NCBI GenBank assembly: GCA_003254885.1
Contig: QANT01002679.1
Coordinates: 1-42,306, forward strand
Length of the DNA stretch: 42,306 bases
Direction of reading: 5' to 3'
Source: Purshia tridentata
Taxonomy: Eukaryota > Streptophyta > Magnoliopsida > Rosales > Rosaceae
Program-made: the position numbers and the translations under genes
The notes under the pieces: generated by a model
What the model saw: the letters and a program-made list of their open reading frames with translations, nothing else
What the model was told of the DNA's origin: nothing
Databases searched by the model: none
Shown: piece after piece, positions 11,165 to 23,746 of the stretch
Layout: every line of letters begins with the position of its first letter
Position numbering within the stretch: position 1 is the stretch's first letter

Positions 11165-14100
11165 TTAGGTCAGATCATCCTCCTCAAGTTCCTTGGCTTT
11201 CAGCTTTTCCTTCACTCTCAACAGCAAGGTTGTCTTCCACGAATCCTACAAAAAAATTCATACAAAAAAATGAAATAGGTTCATGGAAGCAAGCATAATA
11301 TCAAATTTGAACAGAAATGTACCAGTGGGGTCATGCTGTCAAATTCCTTGACTACGTCAGTGAACCTGGCGATGTCTTCCTCATCAATCGAAGCTGCAAT
11401 ATCCTGTCACAAAACACAAGCTTCCTGATAAACATTTCTTTGTGACAATGACTATTAAAATTACTACTGGGTTATGGAAACTAGAAAATAATGCTTAACT
11501 CTAGTCAGCAACAGATACACAACATATAAAATATAAATGTACAAATGCCCTTAGTTGTGTGCCCTTTTCAGTTTAAAACCGGAAGCAACTAAACATCAGT
11601 TAATTACCACTTTAAAACAAAATCATCTAAAGTGAAAATTCTTGCAATATAATAGTAACTCACCGATAAGAATTTATACTCCCTTGTTCCTGAAAATGTT
11701 GGATCTAATTCCTGCACAAGTGCAATACCTATGTAAGTTTGCCAAATTGATAAGGCACAATAGGAAAATTCTAAACAAGAGCCAAACTTAGACCTGATAT
11801 CGCTCTAATGCATTGGTGATTGCAACAGGATCTCCTTTGCAGAGTTGGCATATTCCAGCATTAAGAAGATGTCCTTTCACTCCATACTTCAGCAAGTTGT
11901 TGTTGAGTGAATGCCGTGCAATTTCTTCATAAATTTCAATAGACTTGGGGTATCTGCAGAAATAAATCTTACTTAAATCAGTTATTTACCAAAATTTGCA
12001 TCAATGAGAAGCTATAAATATGCTTCCTAGATAAACCAAAAAAGGCTCCAAGCTTTCTCTTATTATCTCCTCAATTTGGAACATGATACAGCTCTGTATC
12101 AGTATATTAGGACAGAATAAATATGTATGATTATGTATATTAGGAAAAAAATACAATAATGTTTGGCAGTCAAAATATTAGAAAAAATGTAGACAGACTT
12201 ACTGTTCAATCTGAGCAGCAAACTGTGCAACTTTCTGCTTGCACTGGTTAGCAGAAGTTGTTACTTCTTCGTTTTGGAAGAAATCAGCTGCCCTTTCAAA
12301 GAAGTCAATAGCCTTCTCAATGTTTTGTTCAGATTCATATAGTTCGGCGATTTCCTGCATGTGAAAGTATGTACCCACATGTTACATAATGACTTACGGT
12401 TTCCAATAACATCATATACTGTGAATGCATTACACAGAAATATTATGGCCAAGAGTACAGTAAGATGAATGCGAAGATTCATTTTCATCATCATCCTTCC
12501 CTTTGGTCCAGTGCACATGGTGTCAGTCATATGAATTCTCATCTCCCATTGTTTTCTATTTCATACTATATCCTATTAAATGTAATACTTTAAATCCTTT
12601 CGTATCAATTCATCCCATGCTAGTCTTTGGATCTTTTATCTTATTTTGGATATGGGTGAATTTAGTAGTCTATTGTAGATGTCTATGCTATCTAAGATTA
12701 CTTTCTCTTATCTTAGAGTTAATAGGTGTCCCAATCTTTCTGTAATACATTGATTTGAAAATTCGGTCTTTTCTAACTGTTCTTTTCATCCATTTAGATA
12801 TTCTCAACTCTGTACTATCAGGTACAAGTTTCTCATAAGTCATATCTTCATATCATTGCAAAAAATGGTAAAATGGAAAAGGGAACTGCACATTGAGGAT
12901 TAAAAAATGGGACACAAAATATAGCTCCAGAAAATGATACCTTATAATATCTTGCAGCCATATTAAGCCTTCCAATATCACAAAGCAAATTTACGGCCTG
13001 CTCTAAGCAAGAAATGGCCTCTGCAGAAGACACGAATTTAGGGTAAAATTAAAAATGAAAATGAAAAGCAAAATGCAAGTAAAAATGAAAATGGTTAAGA
13101 CTACAACCAACGTGACCATACTAAATAATTTGCATACCACAAAAGCAGCATTATCATCATATTACAACAACATAAAAAAAAAGGCAAGCCCTTACACTAA
13201 TCAACTGTTTTGTCCACGCCATTTAGTTTGACTTAAACTGTTTCAAAGTCCATAAACCAGCTAACAAGGCTGAAGTTTTTTTGCCTACCAAGGGAATTTC
13301 TAACTAAAAGGAATGATTACAGACTGAAGATTTATGCATGAGCTACATCTCTCTTTGCAAAACTGAAAGGTTGGCTAATATGCATGGTATCTCAGATGAT
13401 TATTTTCCCTCCCAGGAAATTATGAGCAGTGAGGCAACTTGTATATGCAAGATGTAACACAACACGTTCCATACCATTTACAGATGTTTTCTTGTAGCAG
13501 TGTGCAGCATCAACATAAGCTGTAGCGGCTTCATGTTTGCTATCGCTCTATAATGGAAAATAATTATTATCATGTTTTGTTAAAAACACTAAAAATAAAA
13601 GGAATTGCCTGGTCCCAAACATCAAAATTACTAGCCTTCAAATGACAATTTGCCAACTTGACATATGTCGCTCCAGCTTTATCCCCTGAAACACCATATT
13701 GTAAAGATTATAATTTAGAAAGCAATAGAATTGGCCATTGAGAAAATCTAGTTACAAGCAACACACTGATACTCTAATTCAAACAACCACCACAGGACCA
13801 AAATGGTATGAGATTTTTTCAAAGGGAAAGAAGCATTACTTCCAAATTATTGATATTTCACCAAATACAAGAGAACAATAGGTTCGCCATGCCAGTCAAA
13901 TTGGCAGATATCATTTCCTGGGTTTATTCTTTAATTTCTTTTACAAAATATGCAGAAAAAACAGATTTTTGAATTTTATTGCACTTTTCAATCTCTTAAA
14001 ACAAATTTGAACACATCCGTGGCCCCCAAAAACAAAAAAGACAAATTTCACGCGTCATTTTCAAAATCAAATCCATCTGGGTTAACACCTACGAGCCTAT

Positions 14101-14641
14101 TCATCCGAGTGCAAGCCATTCAATTAAAGATCATCGGTATCAAGCCCGTTCCATAAAAATTCAAAAATCGTACAGCATTTTTTTTATCAGATCCAAAATA
14201 TGAAACACTAACTACCTAATTGATTATCAAAAACATTGCCACAAAAAAATTGTAGATTTCACAAAATACACAAAAAATAAATCCAATTTCATTAAATCAA
14301 CAAACATATATAAGATCAAAATCCAAGATTGAGTCAATTCAATCGCCCAAGGGCCTGCATCAAAACCCCCGATAAAGTATCCCCCACCGTTAATTTTCCT
14401 TGTAATTTTCCATGAAATCAAACAGTCTGATGGAAAAATGACTAAGAAAACAAACGATCGCAAGAAAATCAAAGAAATAAAACGGGGAAAACTCACAGGA
14501 TTTGGCGAGTTTGTAAGAATTGGCAGATTTATCGAAGAGTTCGGCGGCGTCTTCATGCTTGGAACCGAAAAATCCCCAACCGCTCAGTTTCTTCTCTGCT
14601 TTCTTTTCGAATTCCTCTGCCTTAGCCAACTGATCACCCAT
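11165..14641 (-). CDS. alpha-soluble NSF attachment protein (alpha-SNAP)
   Basis: Nine coding exons (descending): 14641-14497, 13685-13636, 13547-13475, 13020-12941, 12354-12203, 11953-11794, 11711-11664, 11403-11323, 11245-11165. They join in frame to exactly 289 residues, the usual plant alpha-SNAP length. Alpha-SNAP recruits the AAA ATPase NSF to cis-SNARE complexes so that they are disassembled after membrane fusion. Diagnostic stretches are [20 protein letters not shown], the TPR-like helical array ([55 protein letters not shown]), and the acidic NSF-stimulating C-terminus [11 protein letters not shown]. It resembles Arabidopsis ASNAP2. Intron 2 appears to start with GC rather than GT. 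It lies head-to-head with the first AVT6 gene, 775 bases apart. Confidence 0.95.
13548..13635 (-). other. probable GC-AG intron 2 of alpha-SNAP
   Basis: The coding frame requires exon 2 to end after HLK with AAG at 13636. The next bases on the minus strand are GCTAGT, not GT. The acceptor TATAG at 13548 opens the frame exactly at SDSKH. Using the nearest GT (13631/13630) instead would bring a stop codon into frame. Confidence 0.7.
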
Positions 14642-15416
14642 TGTAGCTAATTTCTATTTTTCTTTTTCTTTTTTTTGGGAGTTTTTAATTTCTGAGTTTT
14701 TGAGCAGCAGAAATGAAGGCCATAAAAGAAAAAGAAAACACAGAGGTCGCCACAGGAATTAATATTGTCAAGGAAAGTTCTCGAAGGTTCAAGGAAGGCG
14801 AGGCTTGACACGTTTGTGACTTGTTCAGGATTTGCTTTCATGGGTCAGGCTGGCCTGGTTGGTACTGGCTTTTTGGCTGGTCGGCCCAAATTTGGACTAA
14901 ATAAAAGGCTCAGATTAAATAGTGGGGAGGTATTGGACTCATCAAGGCCCATTGTGGGTTAAATTCGGTGTTTTTTACCCAAAAATTTATTGATTTATAA
15001 TTAAAAAAACTAAATTGCTATTTAAAATAAGGTAAGCTATCTAAGCTATTTGTAAACCGCATAAATCAAAGCAAATCGAGTGAGATTACATATCTATTTC
15101 CTCCTACTCCTCTAATTCAATCTCTCTTCCCAATCATGTTTTCCATTTAGGAATACCACCATCTCCTCTCTCTAATCTCTATTCACAACTTCTCCCCATT
15201 TTTATTTATTTTACTCCTACTTTTCTCCCATTTGTCTCCATTTTACTTTATCCTCTCTTCTCAAACCAATTAAACTAAAAAAATAGTAGAGTAGTTTTTT
15301 CGGACCATGCCTACGTAGATACTTTACTCAAATTTGCATTAAAATAATGAGTAGAGTAGTAGACCAAACAAGTATTTATTGGAACCCCATAGCCATTATC
15401 AGAAACTGTGTTAAAG
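14642..15416. promoter_or_regulatory. shared intergenic promoter region, alpha-SNAP (-) and AVT6 (+)
   Basis: 775 bases separate two divergent start codons. The alpha-SNAP side has a purine/pyrimidine-rich leader (14,650-14,690). Two GGCCCA motifs (14,883-14,888 and 14,946-14,951), typical site II elements of plant housekeeping promoters, lie about 245-310 bases upstream of the alpha-SNAP ATG. 15,100-15,290 is a long CT-rich stretch on the plus strand, probably leader or promoter of the AVT6 gene. No TATA box was convincing. Confidence 0.4.
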
Positions 15417-17621
15417 ATGAAGCAGCAAAAGGAGTCTGGTGTGGTTACTCATCCACTGCTTCAGGACTTCAAATCCTTGGAAGGTCAAACTTCATCATCA
15501 TCATCATCAGAAGGTGCCTCATTCTGTGGGGCGGTGTTCAACATCTCAACCACCATGGTTGGAGCTGGAATCATGTCAATCCCAGCAACCATGAAAGTGT
15601 TGGGCATAATTCCCGGGGTCGCCTTCATTTTAATGGTGGGGTTCTTGACGGAGGTCACGGTGGAGTTCCTTTTGAGGTACACAAACTCCGGCAAGTCTTC
15701 CACCTACGCCGGTATGGTGGGTGAGTCGTTTGGGCCCTGGGGCTCGGTTGCAGTGCAGATTTGTGTCATCATAACCAACCTTGGTTGCCTCATCATTTAT
15801 TTTATTATCATTGGTATGTAATCTAAAGCTCAAATCCATTAATTCATTGTTCATTAGATTGAATTTTGTTGAAATTTATGGTGACAATTTGACGTTAGCA
15901 TTCATTTTCAAACAATGGTTGTGTTACTAATGGTTGCATTCATTTTCATTTTTTTTTGGGCATGAGTTTTGGAATAGTGACTAATGGTTGTGTTATCCAC
16001 AAGTCTAGACTGTGCCCAATAAAACAGAGAAGACCCAGTACTGGGCCATGCTAATATAATGGCTGTTTGGTGTCTGATAGGGACATGCAATTACCCATCA
16101 CTTCTTTGAAGACGACAGAGCAAAAGGAAACTAAAACAATTAAAAAAGCAAAGGCTAAAGGGCTACTAAAAGATATATTATGATAAATTTATTGGAGAGA
16201 TAATGTTACATTGTGTCTCAACCTCTATTATGTGGAGATTCACATAAAAGAAATCATTTTGTTATTCAGTTTATTGCAATGAATGTCTGTGATAAAGTGG
16301 CGTACATACCAAATAATCTAATCAAAGAAATTTTCTTTTTTTGGCCAATAATCAAAGAAAGTTTCTAACTTACAGGGGATGTGCTATGTGGGAGTGAGTC
16401 AGGAGGAACCTTGCACTTAGGCATTTTACAAGAATGGTTTGGCATCCACTGGTGGAATTCTCGCACTTATGCCCTTCTCTTCCTTGTGCTCTTTGTGATG
16501 CTTCCATTAGTCTTATTACGTCGAGTAGGTCAGTAAAGCTAATGCCAAAAATATACTAAACAAACATGTTAAGTTGGGTTAACTTTATATTAGGATTTAC
16601 TAACAGAGTGAGTGCTTGTTGCTTAATTACAGATTCATTAAGGCACACTTCAGCAATAGCCATTCTGCTGGCACTGGTTTTTGTTGCCATATGCTCTGCA
16701 ATGGCAATTTGCGCATTGTGGAAAGGGAAGACTCCAAAGCTGAGACTATTCCCAGACTTTGCAAATCAAGTCTCAGTTTTTGATCTTTTCACCACTGTCC
16801 CAGTTCTTGTCACAGGTTTTGGATTCCATGTTAATGGTGAGGGTACATCAAATTTGGTCTTATGGTCTATGAATTTAATGTAATACATACAACTACATTT
16901 CTGATAGATGGCAAATGTGTGAATGAATTGATGCATGCAGTTCATCCAATTAGAGCAGAGCTTGGTAAACCTTATGATATGAGATCAGCTGCTCGGATTT
17001 CTCTGCTGATCTGCATGGCCATTTATTTCTCTATCGGATTCTTTGGCTACTTGTTGTTTGGTGATTCCATAATGGATGACATGCTGGTAAACTTTGATCA
17101 AAGTTCTGATTCCCCATTTGGGCAGATAGTCAATGACATTGTGAGATTAAGTTATGCAGTTCACCTCCTGCTTGTGTTTCCCGTTATGAACTTTTCCTTG
17201 AGGGCCAACATAGATGAACTGTTCTTCCCAAATAAGCTTGTTTTGGCCCAAGACAACTCAAGATTTGTAGCCCTCTCTTGTGTCTTGCTCTCCTTTACTT
17301 ACATAGTGGCAATAGCTCTACCAAGAATATGGTATTTCTTTCAGTTCATGGGATCCACCACCATAGTTTTCCTCTCGTGTATATTCCCAGCTGCACTCAT
17401 TCTTAGGTACCAAGCTCTAATCCCTTTTGCTTTTCTACCTTGCAAGAATGTTTAACACATTTTTGTTATCACTAGTCCAACTTGATTCTTGCTTCAAATT
17501 TCTTGACAGGGACGGACATGGCATATCAACAACAAGGGACAAGGTAATCTCAATATTGGTGATTATGTTGGCTGTGGGGACAAGCTCAATTGCAATATGC
17601 ACCAATTTAGCCAACTTATAA
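15417..17621 (+). CDS. AVT6-type amino acid transporter, tandem copy 1
   Basis: Five exons: 15417-15813, 16376-16528, 16633-16836, 16941-17406, 17510-17621, with GT-AG introns, giving 443 residues. It belongs to the AAAP/SLC38-like group of the AVT6 clade, multi-pass carriers that in Arabidopsis export acidic and neutral amino acids from the vacuole. The N-terminus is hydrophilic with a Ser run. The first transmembrane helix carries the clade signature GAVFNISTTMVGAGIMSIPA. Later landmarks are LQEWFGIHWWN, LPLVLLRRV, HPIRAEL, GYLLFGDSI and NFSLRANIDELFFP; the C-terminus ends in SIAICTNLANL. Exons 2, 3 and 4 (153, 204, 466 nt) have exactly the same sizes as in the copy at 19,637, showing tandem duplication. 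This copy looks the more diverged of the two. Confidence 0.92.
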
Positions 17622-18213
17622 ACTGCTTCCATCCCCTTGTAGCCTAGAGGCTGATCTTGGCAGATTGGGCATAGATTTTTGAAAGCCAGACAATCTGCTT
17701 CAGAGTTGTAATACATTATGCACCTACTTGTTCCACGAGTATTGAATTCATCAAATTTGTCTTGATATAATTATCCTTGGTAATAAATTTGCAACCACTT
17801 CGATATATCAATGTGCAAAGAATGTATAAAAAAGCGAATATTTGCCCTTTGAATGTCATATTTGGCCAACTCACTTCATGGACCCTTTAAGATTTTCTTG
17901 GAACGTCACCAATATATACCAGCACTGATGTGGATCTTAATTGTGCATATAATATTATCTTGTTTCCCATGCACCATGTCGATCATTAACTTTATCCTAT
18001 AAACAAACTTATCTTTGCTCTTTCCACGTCAGCTAGCTATCTATTTTTTCTCTTGAACATGACCTCTCAACCAACTATATTTATTTATCTCCAAAAGAAA
18101 AAGGAAAGTAGAACAAAAAAAATATGCATATGCCATTAAGAAATTCACAACCAAATCCTAAACCTTTATATCTTACATTGTTTTTAACTTCTTACTGATG
18201 TAATGAACACTTG

Positions 18214-18520
18214 AAAAGTGTTAAACCCTCAACCCAATCTGCAACTACCTTTTTGTGATGAGCAAAAATGGACTTATTAGTGAAGTGTCCCCATTTTCAG
18301 CCGATAGCCCACCAAACCCGACCCGATGACTCTCCTTTGCTTCTGGTTGTGGCATCTCGTATGCGTTAAAAAGTGTTAAACCCTCAACCCAATCTGCAAC
18401 TACTTTTTGTGATGAGTAAAAATGGACTTATTAGTGAAGTGTCCCCATTTTCAGCCGATAGCCCACCAAACCCGACCCGATGATTCTCCTTTGCTTCTGG
18501 TTGTGGCATCTCGTATGCGT
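18214..18520. repeat. tandem duplication of about 154 bp
   Basis: The segment starting AAAAGTGTTAAACCCTCAAC and ending CATCTCGTATGCGTT occurs twice back to back (about 18,214-18,367 and 18,369-18,520). The copies differ by a single-base deletion and a few substitutions, so the event is recent. It lies in intergenic DNA. Confidence 0.92.
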
Positions 18521-19471
18521 TGGCCAATTTACAAGATTCACTCACACATGCATCTCCAACTCCAAGTTCAGTTGTCACTCTTATCAGCAACATTTGATTT
18601 ATTTGACAAAAGCTCTTAACAGCATTTCATGTGAAATATGGTTGTCCGTTTATTTTATTTTATTTTTTTACTGATCTTATAATTCTTTTTTTCAAAATGA
18701 TCCCGTTTTAAGATCTTATTTTAAGTTAGATTTAGAATTAGTTTGTTTGTGATTGAAGAAAACTTTTCTCTTACAAAATGAGATAGAGTTATTATGGAAG
18801 TTACTGTACACTACTTTCCAAACAAAGCGCTACATCTAATTTATTTATGTTTTCACTTTTTCTCTGTTTTATTTTTCCTCAAGAAAAAAAATCCACGTGA
18901 ATCATATTACATGAAAACTACTGTTTGAGTTTTGGATCGATCATATCACATGAAAGCAAGGTATTGTTCATGCAGCATAGATGTACAAGAAATTCAAGTA
19001 ATAGAATCTGGTCGACCCAAATCAATTGTTCTTTCACATCAGAGATGAGTTTCTGGAATGATTAACGTGCAAAATGCAAATTATATTACATAATTTACAT
19101 TTTAAGTATTCGACTTGTTGGATTTTAAATTAATCTATCCCCTAATATGGCCAAAAATAGTAATATATATTATAAACAAAGTAGTCATTGGATTTCTGTT
19201 CTGGCTAATAAAACGACGGTCGAAAGCTCACTGATTAAAATCAAACGAATGCCAGAGACGACACCTCCTCTAAACCATTCCTTTTAAGGGCCCCCACAGA
19301 CCAGTACACAACCCTCTTTTCCGTCCAAATTCAATTTCGTGTTCTTTATTTAGTGTCCAAGTACACATAATACCCACTCCAAGTTGTCCTTTCATAATGA
19401 GAGTCGCACAAATAAAATTAACTTAATTCCGATCATACCCCTCTTTTAACCAGCTCAGCATAATCCCACTT

Positions 19472-19545
19472 CACGTGTATTAATCCCATTTTTGTAAATT
19501 AAACCACCCTTACCCACATGCATATCCATCAAACACTTATATACC
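19472..19545 (+). promoter_or_regulatory. G-box and TATA box of AVT6 copy 2
   Basis: A CACGTG G-box followed by T (an ABRE-like CACGTGT) is at 19,472-19,477. A TTATATACC TATA-like box is at 19,537-19,545, about 95 bases before the ATG. The spacing suits a TATA promoter with a short leader. Confidence 0.45.
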
Positions 19546-19636
19546 ATGACATTCAAAGCTTAATTATGTAGAACAAGACAACAACATCCCAACAGCGACT
19601 CTTTCTCTCTTGCAAGAAAGCACAGTAGTCATCACA

Positions 19637-21464
19637 ATGTCGCCGGCGACCGGAGTCAACGTGCCACTGCTGCAGAAACACAGGCAGGAAAGGCGTGCCT
19701 CGGTGGCTGGGGCAGTGTTCAACGTGTCGACAAGCATAATTGGCGCCGGAATTATGTCGATTCCGGCCACTCTTAAGGTGCTTGGTGTGATACCAGCTTT
19801 TGGGCTGATTGTGATCATTGCTTTCTTGGCTGATGTGTCGGTGGAGTTCTTGATGAGGTTCACTCATTCCGGTGAGTACACCACGTATGCCGGTGTCATG
19901 AAGGAGTCGTTTGGGCAGGTGGGTTCGGTGGCCACCCAAATATGTGTCATGATCACTAATCTCGGGTGCTTAATCATGTACCAGATTATAATTGGTAAGT
20001 AAGCAAGCTTTAATTTTCTTGGTTAAATGTTGTTTGCACCCAAAAATTTTGCTGGGGTTTTGTGAACTTTTATGAAGAACATGTATAGATCGATTGTGTA
20101 ATGAATCTAATGATCTGTAGTACTACATTTTTATGGTGCAAATCTGAATAGGAGTTAATAAGAATTAAAGGGCATATTTGAATTTTTTTTTTTTCAGGGG
20201 ATGTTCTTTCTGGGAATCAACCTGAAGGAACAGGGCATTTGGGTGTTCTGCAAGAATGGTTTGGCATTCAGTGGTGGAACTCACGTGATATTGCACTCTT
20301 ATTCACGCTTTTGCTCATTATGCTACCATTGGTCTTCTTAAGGCGTGTAGGTCAGTAGCTAACACAAGCAAACAACCCTTTTTATCTTACATATTTGCTG
20401 AACTTAGTGCTATAGAGATTTCAAAGTTCAAACATTATTGCTCTGTGCTGTTAATTTACTTGTACTATTGGCTGGGGTTTCCAGAATCTCTGAGATTCAG
20501 TTCGGCCATTTCGGTTCTTCTTGCTGTGGTTTTTGTTGGCATAAGTTCTGCAATGGCAATCTTTGCAATCTTTGAAGGGAAAACCGAGAGCCCAAGATTG
20601 ATACCAAGCTTGGGCAGACAAACCTCCTTCTTTGACCTTTTCACAGCTGTTCCAGTCATTGTGACAGCCTTTACTTTTCATTTCAATGGTAAGTAAGATA
20701 TGCAGCACAATGAATTTAGTGTCGTTATATATGGCATTATATCTCAAATTTTCTCACCAGTGCCTTTTGATTGATGCATGCATTCAGTTCACCCAATTGG
20801 TTTTGAGCTTGGCAATCCTTCTGATATGATCTCAGCCGTCCGAATTTCACTGGTGCTTTGTGCAGCCATCTACTTTTCCATAGGACTTTTTGGGTACCTA
20901 TTGTTTGGAGATTCAATCATGCCTGACATACTTGTCAATTTTGATAGAAGTTCTGATTCAGCAATGGGTGCACTACTTAATGATGTGGTGCGATTAAGCT
21001 ATGCTCTCCACCTTATGTTGGTGTTCCCGCTCTTGAACTTCTCTTTGAGGGCAAACTTGGATGAATTTCTTTTCCCTAAGAAGCCACTACTGGCCACAGA
21101 TACCAGAAGATTTGTGCTCCTTACTCTTGGTTTGCTTGTCTTCTCTTATCTAGCAGCAATAGCCTTCCCAAACATATGGTATCTCTTTCAGTTTTTGGGA
21201 TCAACCTCTGCAGTCTGCCTTGCCTTCATTTTCCCTGGTGCTATTGTTCTAAGGTACTCTCACTCTCTGTCTCTCTCTCTCCATCTCTCTACAAAGATTC
21301 AAAACTTGACAATCCTCTTATTCCATGCAAATGACAGGGATGTACATGGTATATCTACAACAAGGGACAGGATCATGGCAACTACAATGATGGTCCTGGC
21401 AGTAGCAACAAGTACAATTGCCATTTCCACCAATATATATAATTTTTTCGGAAACAAGTCATAA
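19637..21464 (+). CDS. AVT6C/D-like amino acid transporter, tandem copy 2
   Basis: Five exons: 19637-19994, 20198-20350, 20485-20688, 20788-21253, 21338-21464, giving 435 residues, the length I recall for Arabidopsis AVT6C. Features: N-terminus MSPATGVNVPLLQKH, first helix GAVFNVSTSIIGAGIMSIPA, then FLADVSVEFLMRFTHSGEYT, LQEWFGIQWWN, LPLVFLRRVESLRFSSA, HPIGFELGNPSDM, GYLLFGDSIMPDILVNFDRS, SLRANLDEFLFP. A tonoplast amino acid exporter role is inferred from the AVT6 clade. The start ATG at 19,637 is preferred over the longer frame from 19,610, which begins with a non-ATG codon and lacks similarity. Intron 4 begins with a CT microsatellite. It is convergent with the ARM gene, whose stop is 446 bases downstream. 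Confidence 0.94.
21256..21292. repeat. CT-rich microsatellite in intron 4 of AVT6 copy 2
   Basis: Imperfect CT repeat starting within the first bases of the intron. It is probably length-variable between individuals. Confidence 0.8.
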
Positions 21465-21909
21465 TTGAATTTCTTTTTCCGTTTTTGGATTTTTGTTGTA
21501 GTTGAGGACCTTGAGGTGCTTGCATTTTTTTGTATTATTCATAATATTGTTGTCTCTGTAGAATCCAATAACTTCAACTCAAGCTTATGTAATAGAGTTC
21601 ACAAACATAATATGAATGGTACTGTAACTGAGATCAGTTTCAACATTAGTAACGGGAACTCCACATGCCATCTGGTCTATCTCGATCTTGATGGTAGCTA
21701 GAACGCACTCGCGCTCACATACAGACAGACACGTAGTCATTCATATGAGAATAAAAGCCAATTGTCTGATTTCAAACTCTATTTATTACATTTAAGATAA
21801 AAAGTACAGGGTAAACGGGTAATTAAAATCCATCTAAGCTTACAAAACAGAGTTCTCTGCACACGCAGACATGGCCTTTCTGAGATTGTGTTGCTTCTAT
21901 AACTGGAGA
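21465..21909. other. convergent 3' flank of AVT6 copy 2 and the ARM-repeat gene
   Basis: 445 bases that must hold both 3' untranslated regions. The open frame at 21,465-21,701 follows the AVT6 stop directly and shows no family resemblance. Confidence 0.6.
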
Positions 21910-23746
21910 TTAGAACCTTGATACATCATCTGCAGATGGAATATCATATCTCAGATCCTGGAATCTCTTGAGTAAGCCTGACTTGTATTTCTCAATCTCA
22001 GCATTCTCCAATGAATCAGGGGCAGATCTGATAACTGATATTGCCCCAGCTTGGTGTAAAGCTCCAATAGCTTCATCTGCAGTAATAGAAAATAGATTAG
22101 ACAACGAAAACAAATAAGAAAGAACTAACTGGCACAGCATGATTATAGTTTCATCCATACAAAACGGGAAAGGAGCTTTCAGAAATTAAACTTTTGCAGA
22201 AATCGCTAAGTTAATTTTGTAAACGACATGTATCCTGGACATCTAGATATACAAAGTTTAGCATTTTTTTTTTCTTAATATATTTCTTACATGCTCTTTT
22301 AACAGCTTGCTAGACAAAAGCAGTCAAATCTATCGTTTACCACAATGATCAAATGCATTTGCTTACCGATAAATTATTCTCATCAACAACTACATCGTTC
22401 CAAAATGTGAATGTACAGGGCATATAATTTATGCCTGATGCATCTAAATATTTTAAGGACTACACTTTATTGGAATTCCATTCTTCCATCTAATATAAAA
22501 AGGAATGAAATTCATTTCCACCAGCAATGGCGTGGTGGTAGCAAAAGTGTCTCATTCCCCACAGGTTTGAGGATGGGCAATCCACTGGTCATAGCAATTA
22601 GGCATGATTCGATTGGGTTAAAAGAATTGTTAGCAAATAATTTTTTTATCATTATTACAAGAAAACCCTCACTTCCAGTTGATATGCACCAACAGACTGC
22701 AAATGAAAAAGTGTAACCTGAGTATGACAGAGCAGAAAGAGCTTTCAAAGCTTCCTTCCTTGTGCGGTCATCTTTAGCGCCCCCCAACATATTTAAGAGC
22801 TCTTGAGCACCACCCATCTCCACTATTTTCATCCTCCTTTCATCTACAAATCAAGATGAACAAAGTTCACTCCCATTCAAGAATCCAAGTCCTAATGGAA
22901 AGCATCAAACATAATAATTTACAACTAGATTCGAGACAGTCGGAGATCCGAGAAATAATCACATAAAACGTTATTCAGCTCAAGCACAAGCATAAGGTAT
23001 GTAATGTATGAATGTTTTGAAAAGAAATACTCACAGAAAAGAAGATAGAGTTACTAAAATTACCATCAATCGCAAACTGAGCTAATCTAGAAGCCCCCAT
23101 TCTCTTAAACAAAGGGTCCTTCACTTGCAAAAGTGACACGGACTGCTGCAACAAATTATCTCCTGGAAATGTATTAAATTACAACAATAATGTCAGGCAA
23201 AAACCGCAAAATGGGCAATTTCTTTCTTTTCTCTTGAACTCAAGAAACAAGAAAAAAGGTAAAGACTTTAAAAATATAGCAATACACAGCGGCAGAGTCA
23301 CAGACCCATGTAGGGCATGATGTTGTAAGCCACACAAGTGGCAGTCCCAGCGAATATCAGTTTCAATAACCATCCGATTTTTCTATCAGCGTCTTGTTCA
23401 AGAGACAGCTCATCTGCAATTCCAACTAAGTTCCAAATCAGAATTTATTTTTTCTTTCATTTTCTCAGCAACAAACGAAATTTTACAAAATCAAAGATCA
23501 AAACACTAATAGGGATAACAGTGAGTGACCTCTTCCATTGTAAGATGACAAATTTCGAGGCTGCGCATTCCGTACAGGGTTTCTTCTACAGCAATACTTT
23601 TCCGACCGATCAACAAATTTACATCACGTCAAAATTGGCAAAAGTTAAACAAAAAATAAAATAAAAAACACTGGTTAGACTCAAATTCAAAACCTCAGTT
23701 GGAAGAAGCAGCTTACAGTGGTGAGCTTGGCTGCTAACGTGCGCAT
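21910..23746 (-). CDS. small ARM-repeat superfamily protein
   Basis: Six exons (descending): 23746-23717, 23596-23530, 23413-23306, 23162-23064, 22843-22718, 22076-21910, joining in frame to 198 residues. The N-terminus (MRTLAAKLTTYCCRRNPVRN and on to about 32) is basic and rich in Ser and Arg with no acidic residue, like an organelle targeting peptide. It is followed by one hydrophobic segment at about 47-68 (WLLKLIFAGTATCVAY). The rest is helical ARM-type sequence: LLQVKDPLFKRMGASRLAQF, MKIVEMGGAQELLNMLGG, TRKEALKALSALS, EAIGALHQAGAISVIRSAP, LLKRFQDLRYDIPS. It matches, as I recall, an uncharacterised Arabidopsis ARM protein next to AVT6C. A membrane-anchored mitochondrial or plastid protein is inferred; function unknown. 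Exon 2 needs the acceptor at 23,597; a nearer TAG acceptor would break the frame. Confidence 0.88.

Larger units (their letters stand above)
17622..19636. other. intergenic region between the two AVT6 genes
   Basis: Holds the 3' untranslated region of copy 1 (to about 17,800), a 154-bp tandem duplication (18,214-18,520) and the promoter of copy 2. No further gene was recognised. Confidence 0.6.

Noticed and set aside
19566..19571. ATG-TAG minimal uORF before AVT6 copy 2
   Set aside because: The TATA box at 19,537 puts transcription start at about the same place, so it may not be in the mRNA at all.
21465..21701. 78-codon plus-strand open frame after AVT6 copy 2
   Set aside because: Directly follows the stop codon, in the expected 3' untranslated region; no family resemblance.
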